Assembly (NCBI GenBank): GCA_949825045.1
Contig: OX463818.1
Coordinates: 36,658,906 to 36,722,905, forward strand
Direction of reading: 5' to 3'
DNA length: 64,000 bases
DNA from: Argyresthia goedartella
Taxonomy: Eukaryota > Arthropoda > Insecta > Lepidoptera > Argyresthiidae
A model generated the notes under the pieces. That model saw nothing but the letters and a program-made list of their open reading frames with translations. It ran no database searches and was not told where the DNA came from. Both the position numbers and the translations under genes were made by a program. Below, piece after piece: positions 10,578-20,969 of the stretch. The stretch's first letter is position 1. The number at the start of each line of letters is the position of its first letter.

Positions 10578-12884
10578 CTAATCAATAGGAAGGCGAAAAA
10601 GTGTTGCGACCGCTCTCTTGAGGACCGAGTCCCCCACCTTGACTTCTGCTGATCGAGGCGTGCCATCCCGACCCGTGTACAAATTGACGATCCGTCCTCG
10701 TCTCCATCTCAATGATGGCAGGTTCGCATCCTTAATCAGCACCAAATCACCGACTTGAGGGGGGCTCGTCCGGTCAGTCCACTTAAGGCGCTGCTGCAAG
10801 ATGTGCAAGTACTCAAGGGACCACCGTTTCCAAAAATCTTGAGCCATCTGCTGCAACATCTGCCACCTAGTTAACCGACTTAACTTAACATCACCGAATG
10901 GGTATTCTGGCAGGGCGTTAAGGGGCTGACCTATCAGGAAGTGACCCGGCGTCAACGCTTCCAAGTCATTTGGATCCGAACTGAGCGGGCACAACGGACG
11001 CGAGTTCAGTGTCATTTCAATTTTACAGAACAGCGTCGCAAGCTCTTCAAAGCGTAGAGAGGTCTCACCGATGATCCTCGTCAGGTGCGACTTAACCGAT
11101 TTAACCGCAGCCTCAAAAATTCCTCCCCAATGAGGACATCCCGGCGGACTGAAAACCCATTCAATCCCTCGTCGGGAGCAAGCCGTACCGATGGCGTCCT
11201 GGTTACCGTTCAGGAATTGAGTGACCTCGTGCAGATATCGCCTGGCTCCGACAAAATTTGTGCCGTTGCCCGAACGGATTAATGTCGGGAGGCCCCTTCG
11301 TGAGACGAACCGATCTAGACATGCGATAAATGCCTCTGTAGTGAGGTCACTGACCACCTCCAAGTGGACTGCCTTCGTGGCCAAGCACACGAAGACGCAC
11401 AGGTATGCCTTCACTAATCTGGCGTTCCGTAGCTGTGAAGACTTGACCATGAATGGTCCCGCGAAATCCGTTCCGACACCCGCAAAGGGCCGGATTTCGT
11501 TAACCCTATCCGAGGGCAAATCGCCCATCTGGGGCTGCATCGTAGCCGCCTTGGCCCGATAACAAGGCAGGCACCGAAATACGACGCTACGCACTAAGCG
11601 TCTTCCCGATAGAATCCAGAACTCGCGCTGGAGAAACGCCATCAAGGCGTGGCATCCGATATGCCCATTCCGAATGTGTCGATCCTGTATCAACAGTTCG
11701 ACCAACTTCCCTTTCCTAGGGAGTAACAACGGGTGGCGAGCCGCATAAGGCAGGTTGGCATTCCGCAGCCGACCTCCTACCCTCAGCAATCCTTGAGGGT
11801 CAATAAACGGGTTGAGCCGAGCCACAGCTCCCTTCAGTTGGACGCGTCCGCGTCTCAGAATGTCCAATTCGGACTTAAAGTGCACCGTCTGCACGTTCCG
11901 TACCAATGCGAACAACGCATGGTTCCGTTCCCGTGGTGTCAGGACCTGTGTCCGCACTCGTTGCGCCTCGGAATTCCGACAATTCCGCGCAAATCGGCAG
12001 ATCCAGGCGGTCACATTGACCAGCTTGTCGAGCGAGCTGTACCGTTCCAGCAGGCTGAACTCCTCTTCCGGCTCTGGTTGCGTCGTACAGACACCGACTG
12101 TCAAGGCGCCGTTCGCCGTGGTAACGCGTGGACTCATTGGCCAATCCGATTCGGCTTGAGTCAACCATTTTGGACCCCACCACAAGGGATGTCCAACCAA
12201 CTCCGGAGCGTGACACAATCGACCTGACCGAAGGCGACCAGTATTGTTCCGATAAAACTGTTCACACTCTTCTTCAACCGGGTCCAACCGGCGGACCGTA
12301 GGTGGTTCCTCCACCTCCCAAAACTTCTGTATCACCTCCGAGAGTACAGAACCGAATAAGGGACTACGAGTCGCTAGGCGTGTTGCAGCCGGCATGACCG
12401 GACCCATTACCGCATGGCCCAGTCTGGTGTTGACCGAAACCAGACCAGTCGCCTGCAACACGTGGACACCTGGCACTAACAGGTATCCCAAGGCATCGAC
12501 ACCCAATAAAATGTCTACTGGGCCCGGAATATCGAACTCCGGGTCAGCCAGTGATAACCCAGCGACCAACTGTCGCACCGAGGGCGACAACCGTAAGTGA
12601 GGGTGTGAGCCCATCACATTAGGCATGACTAATGCCGTGACCGTCAGATTCACCGATGAATCCACCCGTGACGAGAGAGTAATCCGACATACTCCCTTAA
12701 CGGAACCGACTTCCGTGTTCCCAATTCCCCGAATGGAATGTGGATACTCCCTTACCGAAATGCCCAACCGTCTTACAAGGTTGCACGAGACTAAGCACCC
12801 CTGGGCCCCCGAGTCCAATAGTGCTCGTGCCACACAAGATTTGCCGTCCGAACTCCACGCTATCACCGAGGCGGTGGGGAGCAT
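10578..12884 (-). CDS. BEL copy B fused protease-integrase, lacking RT/RNase H
   Basis: This is a 768-aa open frame. Residues about 15-200 form the BEL aspartic protease (ARALLDSGAQG, with VDILLGVDALGYL further on). The usual pre-RT sequence (FWEVEEPP..., then EECEQFYRNNTGR) then jumps in frame to LCHAPELVGHPLWWG, which in intact BEL elements follows RNase H. In the intact element at 57.9-64 kb the same landmarks are about 520 residues apart, so about 1.5 kb of RT/RNase H is gone. The integrase has its H-C zinc module, GTDFAGPF (first Asp) and GGIFEAAVK (Glu). The second Asp is Gly in SGNGTNF (codon 11268-11270). The frame is open, but the protein cannot reverse transcribe and the integrase is probably inactive. 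Confidence 0.85.
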   Translation of the reverse strand: MLPTASVIAWSSDGKSCVARALLDSGAQGCLVSCNLVRRLGISVREYPHSIRGIGNTEVGSVKGVCRITLSSRVDSSVNLTVTALVMPNVMGSHPHLRLSPSVRQLVAGLSLADPEFDIPGPVDILLGVDALGYLLVPGVHVLQATGLVSVNTRLGHAVMGPVMPAATRLATRSPLFGSVLSEVIQKFWEVEEPPTVRRLDPVEEECEQFYRNNTGRLRSGRLCHAPELVGHPLWWGPKWLTQAESDWPMSPRVTTANGALTVGVCTTQPEPEEEFSLLERYSSLDKLVNVTAWICRFARNCRNSEAQRVRTQVLTPRERNHALFALVRNVQTVHFKSELDILRRGRVQLKGAVARLNPFIDPQGLLRVGGRLRNANLPYAARHPLLLPRKGKLVELLIQDRHIRNGHIGCHALMAFLQREFWILSGRRLVRSVVFRCLPCYRAKAATMQPQMGDLPSDRVNEIRPFAGVGTDFAGPFMVKSSQLRNARLVKAYLCVFVCLATKAVHLEVVSDLTTEAFIACLDRFVSRRGLPTLIRSGNGTNFVGARRYLHEVTQFLNGNQDAIGTACSRRGIEWVFSPPGCPHWGGIFEAAVKSVKSHLTRIIGETSLRFEELATLFCKIEMTLNSRPLCPLSSDPNDLEALTPGHFLIGQPLNALPEYPFGDVKLSRLTRWQMLQQMAQDFWKRWSLEYLHILQQRLKWTDRTSPPQVGDLVLIKDANLPSLRWRRGRIVNLYTGRDGTPRSAEVKVGDSVLKRAVATLFRLPID

Positions 12885-12929
12885 GACCGTCTGTGGAGTG
12901 GCGGCACCCTGTAAGTGGGCGGCGTGTCC

Positions 12930-13232
12930 CTAGCGGGAACCTCCGCGGGATCCGAACCCGCTGGGACCCCCGTCAGCCTGGTACCTCGGCTGCTGATATG
13001 CCACCGGTGGCATATCAGACCGTATGTACATCAGGGGGTCCCAACCCGCATAATAGGCCCCTCGCTGTCCCGGTACCCGACCATACCGGACTGTGAACGG
13101 TGTGCCCGGTGGCCACCGTGGATGGAGGGGGGAGAGCGGATCCAACCTGGGGCGCTCTAGGAATGGGGGCGACATCCGACTGAAGTTGGTGGGCTCCCAG
13201 CCTTCGCGCCACTCATAGGTGCCATCTGACAC
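12930..13232 (-). pseudogene. BEL copy B Pro/Arg-rich linker between nucleocapsid and protease
   Basis: This is the counterpart of 7417-7719, with the same reading. It sits between the nucleocapsid frame and the protease frame and is out of frame with both neighbours. Confidence 0.45.
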
Positions 13233-13846
13233 CCGCCCGTAACACGCGGTGAGCCAGCGGCCCGAAGTCCTCGCTGACCCTGGACAGCGGCGACCGAACC
13301 CCGGCTATCCCGCCTGTTACCCCCCCGCGCTGCCCCCTTCCCCTCGGGGGGGTCCCGTCCGCGGGTACCCCAGTCACCCCGTTGGTGACTCCCGTTGCCC
13401 GGAGGGGGACTGGGTCCGGCCCTGGTTGGGCCCTGTGACCGACCAACCTGAGTCCGGCCCTGGTGACCGTCCGAAGGGCCTGACCGGTTCAGGCACAACA
13501 CGATGTGGTGCTTGCCACCGCAGCACTCACAGGGGAACGCGCGTGAGCACTCGCTCAGCGGGTGCGGCCCCAAACAACCGAAACACAATCGGTGGCGGAA
13601 GACTACCTTCCTGCGGGCAGCTACCCCGAGCGCCTTAAAGTTGGCGCAACTGGTCACTTCATGACCGGCACTGTCGCAGTGCATACAGCCGTCACCCGAC
13701 TGCGCGGCATTTAAAACGCCAAATTGTTTTGACCGCCCACCCCCCCGTGGGGGCGGGGGGCGCGGCCCCTCCCGCATCCGCGCGGGTTGGCGCTGCACAC
13801 TGGCCTCCGTATCCAATGTGTCGCATCGCCTGCATTCACCCTCCAA
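13157..13846 (-). pseudogene. BEL copy B gag, nucleocapsid part
   Basis: The zinc-motif segment is as in copy A (CMHCDSAGHE, CFGCLGPH, CECCGGKHH). One extra C in the homopolymer around 13320-13326 shifts the C-terminal frame relative to copy A. That gives a 229-codon frame with a different tail. At least one of the two copies is therefore frameshifted here, and possibly both. Confidence 0.7.
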
Positions 13847-13858
13847 AAAATCCGTAAA

Positions 13859-14698
13859 TTAGACGAGCGTGGGCAGTTCCGAGCTACTGCCCCCATGCAG
13901 CTGTTCAAACCGACTTTGAACAGCTGCAGGCAACCGTGACAAAACCATATACAACACGATATATGACCATTGGTCTACCGGCAGACCAAGGTTCTGAAGG
14001 GCCTTAGTGGCCACCAGCACAGGGTTGAGCACCTGTACCCGGATGTCAACATCCCGGGTTACTCTTGGGATGCTAAACAGCTTCCCCAGCTGCGCATCAA
14101 CCAACCGCCGTTTGTGTTGGTAGCGGTCAAACAATATGGACCGGGCTATCTCGTAATTGCCTGCCGTGACCGTTAGGTGACCGACCAACTCCTTCGGTTC
14201 ACCCCGCAGTGCCATCAATAGTTGGGCCAACTTGTAGGCGTTGTCCAGGTCGTCCCGACCGTGGACCAAACTATCGAACAAATTGATGAATGCCGGCCAC
14301 TCATCAATTGCCCCACCGAAGGCCGGAATCTCCAGGTGTGGCAGCCGTCCAACAACACCCTTAGGGGGCGGGTCTCCGCTACCCTCCCCGTGGTCATTCC
14401 GTCGCGACTGCTCAATTTTTTCCGCGCGACGCTTGATGTCGCCCAAGCACTCCATCGCTTGGTCAGCATCCGCGCAGAGCTGCTTCACTGCAGCCGCCGA
14501 AGCCTCATCCGTAAGCCCGAGGGCTTCAGCCTCCGCAGCCAGCCGACACACCTTCCCGACGCGTGTCATTGCGTCCTCCACACGCTTGAGCAGGACATCG
14601 TCCATGTCAGGTCGCTCCACATACTTGTGAGTATGGGCGAGCCATCTCATCTCCTCACGGACACCATACTGAAGTACGGTCAAGGGCGAAGGTGCCAT
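13859..14698 (-). CDS. BEL copy B gag N-terminal part
   Basis: This 279-aa frame reads the same as copy A (8345-9184). It has the LPHLEIPAFGG and DEWPAFINLFDSLV landmarks of BEL/Pao gag and ends at the same in-frame TAA. The lack of difference over 840 bp indicates a young duplication or gene conversion. Confidence 0.75.
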   Translation of the reverse strand: MAPSPLTVLQYGVREEMRWLAHTHKYVERPDMDDVLLKRVEDAMTRVGKVCRLAAEAEALGLTDEASAAAVKQLCADADQAMECLGDIKRRAEKIEQSRRNDHGEGSGDPPPKGVVGRLPHLEIPAFGGAIDEWPAFINLFDSLVHGRDDLDNAYKLAQLLMALRGEPKELVGHLTVTAGNYEIARSILFDRYQHKRRLVDAQLGKLFSIPRVTRDVDIRVQVLNPVLVATKALQNLGLPVDQWSYIVLYMVLSRLPAAVQSRFEQLHGGSSSELPTLV

Positions 14699-15500
14699 GG
14701 TTACCGATTCAATTGTTTCTGGTCCTATGCTTCACTACCGAACTAAGCACAGCCAGAGACCAGCACTTGCCCGTCAGCGCTGGGCACAGAAATGAAAACT
14801 AAGTTGTAAAACCAAGGCAACCACTAAAACAATTAAATCCTAAACAATATTTAATATGGTCGCCCTGTGGACATACACCTTATAAATATACACTCTAAAT
14901 CAATTAGAGAATGCCACCATAAAACACAATACAAAATTAACCCACAAAACTTGATTATGAAAACAATACAAAATAATAAGTGGTGGGCTCCGAGACTATA
15001 AACCTAAACAATATAGCACCCTGAACCACACTGGATTCCGAAATCCAAGCTATTTTTAATATAATGAAGGTAGCTGTGACCTTCTAGAAGTGGCCCCTCC
15101 GATATGACCCACACTTCTACTGAGGTCAGCAAAATCAGCTTAATACCCCTTAAATAGCCTGACCCTGCTCTGTAAACCGAAATAACACTGCAGTACTATA
15201 GAACCCGACGTTCTACCGCAAGTAATACAATCTAGTTACTTCGCAGAATGACTGTTCAATCTTTTATGCGCACAAACAGTAGTTTCCGACTACAATTTTA
15301 TAATAATTGTTAACTAAATTGACACTTATACTTTCACTAACCGAAAATGAACTTTAATTGTGGTATACCGACCACAGACTCATTGCCGACTTGCCGGCCA
15401 ATCTGAGATATTCTTTTCTCCCAACTACAATGTGGCAACAACCCTACAACCGTCCGTGAATCGGTGATTTCCCACTAGGAAACCGCGCCTGCTACCAAAA
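14699..15500 (-). other. BEL copy B 5' leader with primer-binding-like site
   Basis: This is a non-coding leader between the 5' LTR and gag. On the minus strand the sequence TGGTAGCAGGCGCGG (15483-15497) starts three bases inside the LTR. It is complementary to a tRNA 3' end of the form ...GCTACCA, so it is the likely primer-binding site. I did not identify the tRNA. Confidence 0.6.
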
Positions 15501-16060
15501 TGTTTAATTCTACGCCTCAACCGAACGGCGTGGAATCTTGAGGGGCTGGGTTTTTGCCAGCACGGGAGAGAAAATCTTGATTGTTACTTTACCTTGCCGT
15601 CGTAGACCGGAAATCGAAAGCTCGATTCGAGGCAGGAATACGGGATAGGAGCACAAGTTTGGGTAGGATAGGGACTGAATCTCACTATTCGCTGCCCGAC
15701 GCTGTCGCCGGCGTGCTGCCTGCCGACACGAGGAGTCGCCGTCCGATACGACGATGTCCAATCACAACACGGATCACTCAACCGCTGACGCGAATCTACT
15801 TATTTCCCGACGATGTTAATGATTAACACTCCGACCAGGCTCGACACCTGTATTAGACAATTGTTACACCGAAATACAATCAATGGCCCGACGCCTGAGC
15901 AGACATGTTTTTTCTCCCGACAAGAAAAGATAACCTCCAATTTTTCATCTCGTTGGTACGAGTGACAGCTGCGGTTCCGTTTCCGCTAGTGATGTCCCGA
16001 TAACTCGCGATCGATCCGCGCAACGAAAACCGGTGCGTTCCGAAGCATAAATATTAGACA
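15501..16060 (-). repeat. BEL array LTR 3 (5' LTR by element polarity)
   Basis: This 560-bp LTR ends ATATTAGACA and is followed directly by the right TSD. Three private differences from the middle LTR were seen: a G to A near 15817, T to A near 16000, and A to G near the end. It would carry the promoter for minus-strand transcription of copy B. Confidence 0.9.
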
Positions 16061-16065
16061 AGTAG
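16061..16065. repeat. Target-site duplication AGTAG, right copy
   Basis: This matches 4469-4473. The LINE spacer resumes immediately after it and runs to the ORF1 stop at 16110. Confidence 0.9.
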
Positions 16066-16109
16066 ATTGTAATAGTATCGGTTTGTATCGATTATTGTTT
16101 TGACATAGT

Positions 16110-17201
16110 CTATTGCACCGAACTTAGGCTCACCCCAAAAACTCGCTCCAGGTCACTTTCAGTTTTTATGGGGAAACCTTCCGTGCCGACATGACGTCGG
16201 GCATAAACTCTGCCCTCCTTGGTCCACACAAACCTCCACTTCTGTTCATCTCCTAGCTTACGCGCCTTCCCAAACAAAGCCCTGTTTAGCTTCGATAGCC
16301 TCTCATTGACAAAAAGCTTCATGGGCACATGGGGCGGGAGGCCGAGATCAGCAGTGGTGGCGCCGCGGCGGACGCGGGCTTGCTTGATGAGATCGTCCCG
16401 TAGCGAGCGTCGCGCTAGTCGTACCACAATGGGGCACGGGCGGGGCGGCACCCCTCCGGCGTCTGGGAGGCGCTTGGGGCCAGCGCGATACACGCTCACC
16501 AGGTCGCGCTCTTCCAGGGCCATGCCGAACTTCTGCGCCACCAGCATCACAACGTGGCCGAGTGACTCCTCCTCATACTCAGGTACGCCGGTGATGTCGA
16601 CATCGCTTAGCAGGTCTGTTCGGTCTCTGTCACGGATCTCCGTCTTGAGTTCAGTGATCTCCTCCCGTAGCGCGGACACATCCTGGGAGTCGGTAGGTAG
16701 ACTCTGCACAGATCGCAGTAGCTCGATCTGGGATTTCAGGTTCTCATTTTCAGACTCAACTGTTGTAAGTCTGGCGTTCAAACTAGTTAGCTCCGTATGC
16801 AGTTTTAAAAACGCTTGGTTTATTTCACGACTTAACGATTGCTTGATGCTTTCAAGTTTCGTGTCGAGTAACGACGAAAACTCCTCAATATTTATTGCAG
16901 GAGAGTTTTTTATTTCGTCACAAGACATATTTGTGACATCAGTAGTCGACGTATCGTCAAGCGTAAAATCCGTAACATCAAATTGCTTTCGGATCGGGGT
17001 GCTGTCAGACCTAGGCCGGCGGGTAAGATTCACGCAGGGTGGGCAGTGCCAGTTTAGCCGGAGCTTTGCTATATTGCTCGTATAATACTCAGCCGTCATG
17101 CTCAGACATTCAAAATGATACGTGGCGCGACAGGGACGACATTGCAATAGGCTGGTAGAGACTATAGGCATCTCGCAGGCAGCGCACTTCATTTTATCCA
17201 T
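16110..17201 (-). CDS. LINE ORF1 protein with PHD-like zinc finger and coiled coil
   Basis: This is a 363-aa open frame, the likely RNA-binding ORF1 partner of the ORF2 at 454-3273. Residues 6-56 form a C4HC3 PHD-like finger (C6, C9, C21, C24, H29, C32, C53, C56). A heptad-rich coiled coil follows at about 110-200. The C-terminal half contains RRGATTADLGLPPHVPMKLF, FVNERLSKLNRALFGKAR and FVWTKEGRVYARR, a pattern shared with the second LINE ORF1 near 48.1-49.2 kb. Such PHD-type ORF1 proteins occur in CR1-like LINEs. By family they bind element RNA. With ORF2 it indicates one LINE of about 5.9 kb, split only by the BEL array. Confidence 0.85.
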   Translation of the reverse strand: MDKMKCAACEMPIVSTSLLQCRPCRATYHFECLSMTAEYYTSNIAKLRLNWHCPPCVNLTRRPRSDSTPIRKQFDVTDFTLDDTSTTDVTNMSCDEIKNSPAINIEEFSSLLDTKLESIKQSLSREINQAFLKLHTELTSLNARLTTVESENENLKSQIELLRSVQSLPTDSQDVSALREEITELKTEIRDRDRTDLLSDVDITGVPEYEEESLGHVVMLVAQKFGMALEERDLVSVYRAGPKRLPDAGGVPPRPCPIVVRLARRSLRDDLIKQARVRRGATTADLGLPPHVPMKLFVNERLSKLNRALFGKARKLGDEQKWRFVWTKEGRVYARRHVGTEGFPIKTESDLERVFGVSLSSVQ

Positions 17202-17591
17202 GATATCGATGAAAGGTAGGCAAAGGTTGTACTATACTTACTCGTCAGCTGATCAGGCGACTCCCTGTTTGTGTGTGACGCGAGCGCAGCGCGGTCAGCG
17301 ACCTGTGAGGTGGGGGTTTCGTCGACAGGGATGGATGCAAGCACCCGAGCGAGTAAACGATATGTAGGTCGTTGACCGACCTTGAAAGTCATTTGCGATG
17401 AGCCGATGAGTGACACAGCGAAAACAAACTCTCGACTTAGGTTTATGTAAGCCGAATTATAATTACTCTGATTACACCACTTTCACTTGTCACAGAAACT
17501 TAGGTTTATGTCATTTATAGATTCTCATGTTAGCTATCTACTGTATAAAAAATTAAATTAATATAGCAACAATTAAAAAACGGACTAATTT
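17202..17591 (-). other. LINE 5' UTR and flank
   Basis: The first about 200 bp upstream of ORF1 are GC-rich and CpG-rich, as expected for an internal LINE promoter. By about 17450 the sequence turns AT-rich. The exact LINE 5' end could not be fixed. Confidence 0.5.
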
Positions 17592-18171
17592 TGTTTAATT
17601 TTCCACGCCTACCGAACGGCGTGGAATCCGAAAGGGTGCCTTTGCCAGCGCGTGAGAGAAAAGAAGTGATGAAATTTTGTTACCTTACCTTGTCGTAGAC
17701 CGGAAATCGAAAGCCCGATTCGAGACAGGAATATGGGATAAGGGCACAATTGGGATAGGATAGGAACCGAATCACTATCGTTTCGCTGTCGCTGCCCGAC
17801 GCTGCCGCCGGCGTGCTGCCTGCCGACACGTGGAATCGCCGTCCGATACGACGATTTTCAATCACAACACGGATCGCTTAACCGCTGACGCGAATCTACT
17901 TATTTCCCGACGATGTGGTAGATTTACACTCCGACCAGGTCCGACACCTGTATTAGAGAATTGTTACACCGAAACAATCAATAGCCCGACGCTATGAGCA
18001 GACATGTTTGTTCTCACCGACGAGACAAGACAAAAAAAAACCTCCAATTTTACATCTCGTTCCGGTACGAGTGACATCTGCGGTCCGTTGCCGCTTAGTG
18101 ATGTGCCGACTACTCGCGATCGATTCGCGCAACAAAAAACCGGTGCGTTTCCGAAGCATAAATATTAAACA
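17592..18171 (-). mobile_element. Solo LTR of a diverged relative of the BEL array
   Basis: This 580-bp sequence has TGTTTAATT...TTAAACA ends and is homologous along its length to the 560-bp array LTRs, with many substitutions and small indels. It is flanked by a perfect five-base duplication AATTT (17587-17591 and 18172-18176). It therefore inserted independently and later lost its interior by LTR-LTR recombination. Confidence 0.9.
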
Positions 18172-18776
18172 AATTTGATTAAAATTAAGGAGCGACTTAG
18201 ATTTGATATGCACTCGAGGCGTTCACGCGCGAACTATGGTATGATTTTTGGTACCTACACTATCCTAAAATGGCTGACGCCGTTTTCCACCGTTGCAACG
18301 TTTGTTGTCATTTGTAGTAAAATCATGTACCAATATCCAACGTTGGAGCTTTTGATTTTGACATTTGTCATTCCGAATATTGCCAAGTTGTAAAAATCGC
18401 CTAAATATATTTTATAAATTCGAAAAATTAGAAATTTTAAAATGTTTTTTCCTTAATCAGAAAATGGTATCAGATGACAACTAAAGACCCCTCCCTAATC
18501 ACCTAAGTACTTCAAACTTCGAATGAACGTATGTTTTATTTAAGACCTAACCAATTTTTTTACGAAGTCTGAATTAAGATAACCCATTTATATAATACGA
18601 AATCTGAATAACACATATATTTTTCCAGTCTAAAATGTACTTTATTCTTGCATATAACTTCTGAATTCATTAAACATAGGAAATCTGTCTAAAAAGAAAA
18701 TTAGTTCCTCCACCCTACCACGCACGTAAAACATTTCGTCCATCACTTGTAGATTCTCCTCTGCTCTCAATAACTG

Positions 18777-18868
18777 TTTTTATGTTATTAATAAGTCTGG
18801 GCTGCTTGGCGGCCACATCATCGAAGGAACTTGTTTAGAATTAAGCCATGCCATCTTTGTCCTTGCAG
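18777..18868 (-). pseudogene. Tc1/mariner-type transposase relic, unit 1
   Basis: On the minus strand this segment reads ARTKMAWLNSKQVPSMMW followed by PPSSPDLL. It matches the region around the third catalytic residue of Tc1/mariner (IS630) transposases, whose hallmark is WPPxSPDLNP. A stop follows soon after. Only this fragment is recognisable; the rest of the gene has decayed. Confidence 0.55.
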
Positions 18869-19138
18869 TATAAGTGCACGTATTAAACACAAATCCTTAT
18901 TTAACTCCAGTTCCTGACTTTAATTTAGGTTTACCTCAACATAGCCGAACTTTTTTGCATCGATTAGGAACTACATGAACTATTTTGCTTGCATCAAGAC
19001 TAGGTTAAATCGAGGATTATAGAAGTTCCAAAAGATATCAATGTAACATGACAATAAAGAGTGATACTGTGATATAACGTGTTATGCATTATATCATAGC
19101 CTGCCTACAAAATATTTAGGTTCGAAAAACTCTGGCTC

Positions 19139-19390
19139 GCAATGTACAACTAGACGTGTTCTGCATTTGCGCCGCAATGTACAACTAGACGTGTTCTGCA
19201 TTTGCGCCGCAATGTACAACTAGACGTGTTCTGCATTTGCGCTCGCAATGTACAACTAGACGTGTTCTGCATTTGCGCTCGCAATGTACAACTAGACGTG
19301 TTCTGCATTTGCGCTCGCAATGTACAACTAGACGTGTTCTGCATTTGCGCTCGCAATGTACAACTCGACGTGTTCTGCATTTGCGCTCGT
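19139..19390. repeat. Minisatellite, 7 copies of a 35/36-bp unit
   Basis: The unit starts cgcaatgtacaactagacg and ends in catttgcgct. Copies start at 19141, 19176, 19211, 19247, 19283, 19319 and 19355. The first two are 35 bp (gcc junction) and the others 36 bp (gctc junction). The last copy has a C in place of A (actcgac). Open frames in this array are artefacts of the 36-bp period. Confidence 0.95.
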
Positions 19391-20111
19391 GTTTGGGTTC
19401 AAGGTCCACTCACTTTTCTACAGTTTTACAATTGTTATTATTTCCGATCTGCTAAATATACGTCTGCAAAACAATGTGATTAGTCCAGCATTTTATAAAA
19501 AACCGGTCAAGTGCGAGTCTAAATCGCGCACGAAGGGTTCCGTACCACCGTTCAATGGAAGCGATGTTGTGGAGGTATGATTTTTGGTACCTACACTATC
19601 CTAAAATGGCTGACGCCGTTTTCCACCGTTGCAACGTTTGTTGTCATTTGTAGTAAAATCATGTACCAATATCCAACGTTGGAGCTTTTGATTTTGACAT
19701 TTGTCATTCCGAATATTGCCAAGTTGTAAAAATCGCCTAAATATATTTTATAAATTCGAAAAATTAGAAATTTTAAAATGTTTTTTCCTTAATCAGAAAA
19801 TGGTATCAGATGACAACTAAAGACCCCTCCCTAATCACCTAAGTACTTCAAACTTCGAATGAACGTATGTTTTATTTAAGACCTAACCAATTTTTTTACG
19901 AAGTCTGAATTAAGATAACCCATTTATATAATACGAAATCTGAATAACACATATATTTTTCCAGTCTAAAATGTACTTTATTCTTGCATATAACTTCTGA
20001 ATTCATTAAACATAGGAAATCTGTCTAAAAAGAAAATTAGTTCCTCCACCCTACCACGCACGTAAAACATTTCGTCCATCACTTGTAGATTCTCCTCTGC
20101 TCTCAATAACT

Positions 20112-20203
20112 GTTTTTATGTTATTAATAAGTCTGGGCTGCTTGGCGGCCACATCATCGAAGGAACTTGTTTATAATTAAGCCATGCCATCTTTGTCCTT
20201 GCA
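20112..20203 (-). pseudogene. Tc1/mariner-type transposase relic, unit 2
   Basis: This is the second copy of the relic described at 18777-18868, carried along by the segmental duplication. It differs by one base in the decoded region. Confidence 0.55.
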
Positions 20204-20474
20204 GTATAAGTGCACGTATTAAACACAAATCCTTATTTAACTCCAGTTCCTGACTTTAATTTAGGTTTACCTCAACATAGCCGAACTTTTTTGCATCGAT
20301 TAGGAACTACATGAACTATTTTGCTTGCATCAAGACTAGGTTAAATCGAGGATTATAGAAGTTCCAAAAGATATCAATGTAACATGACAATAAAGAGTGA
20401 TACTGTGATATAACGTGTTATGTATTATATCATAGCCTGCCTACAAAATATTGAGGTTCGAAAAACTCTGGCTC

Positions 20475-20870
20475 GCAATGTACAACTAGACGTGTTCTGC
20501 ATTTGCGCCGCAATGTACAACTAGACGTGTTCTGCATTTGCGCCGCAATGTACAACTAGACGTGTTCTGCATTTGCGCTCGCAATGTACAACTAGACGTG
20601 TTCTGCATTTGCGCTCGCAATGTACATCTAGACGTGTTCTGCATTTGCGCTCGCAATGTACAACTAGACGTGTTCTGCATTTGCGCTCGCAATGTACAAC
20701 TCGACGTGTTCTGCATTTGCGCTCGCAATGTACAACTAGACGTGTTCTGCATTTGCGCTCGCAATGTACAACTAGACGTGTTCTGCATTTGCGCTCGCAA
20801 TGTACAACTAGACGTGTTCTGCATTTGCGCTCGCAATGTACAACTCGACGTGTTCTGCATTTGCGCTCGT
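20475..20870. repeat. Minisatellite, 11 copies of the same 35/36-bp unit
   Basis: Copies start at 20477, 20512, 20547, 20583, 20619, 20655, 20691, 20727, 20763, 20799 and 20835. The actcgac variant that marks only the last copy in unit 1 appears twice here (20691 and 20835). This suggests that a four-copy block was duplicated to go from 7 to 11 copies. Confidence 0.95.
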
Positions 20871-20969
20871 GTTTGGGTTCAAGGTCCACTCACTTTTCTA
20901 CAGTTTTACAATTGTTATTATTTCCGATCTGCTAAATATACGTCTGCAAAACAATGTGATTAGTCCAGC

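Larger units (their letters stand above)
4474..16060 (-). mobile_element. Tandem non-autonomous BEL/Pao array: LTR-internal-LTR-internal-LTR
   Basis: Three near-identical 560-bp LTRs (4474-5033, 9987-10546, 15501-16060) alternate with two internal regions at a period of 5513-5514 bp, all transcribed from the minus strand. The array is bounded by one AGTAG TSD. Each internal region encodes gag with zinc knuckles, an aspartic protease and an integrase. The RT and RNase H are missing: the protease-side sequence joins in frame to the HPLWW motif that normally follows RNase H. The outer LTRs carry private changes: 4476 G, 4484 C and 4703 A in the left one; three changes in the right one. I saw none private to the middle LTR. 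This fits one insertion followed by unequal LTR-LTR recombination. An assembly duplication is the main alternative. Confidence 0.9.

Noticed and set aside
19139..19390. Possible CRISPR-like array
   Set aside because: The units are contiguous direct repeats without unique spacers, and the genome is eukaryotic.
19139..20870. Open frames of 70-140 codons on both strands with repeating NTSSCTLR or VQLDVFCIC units
   Set aside because: They are by-products of a 36-bp minisatellite, which has a period divisible by three. Several frames on both strands are open for the same reason, and no flanking gene structure supports any of them.
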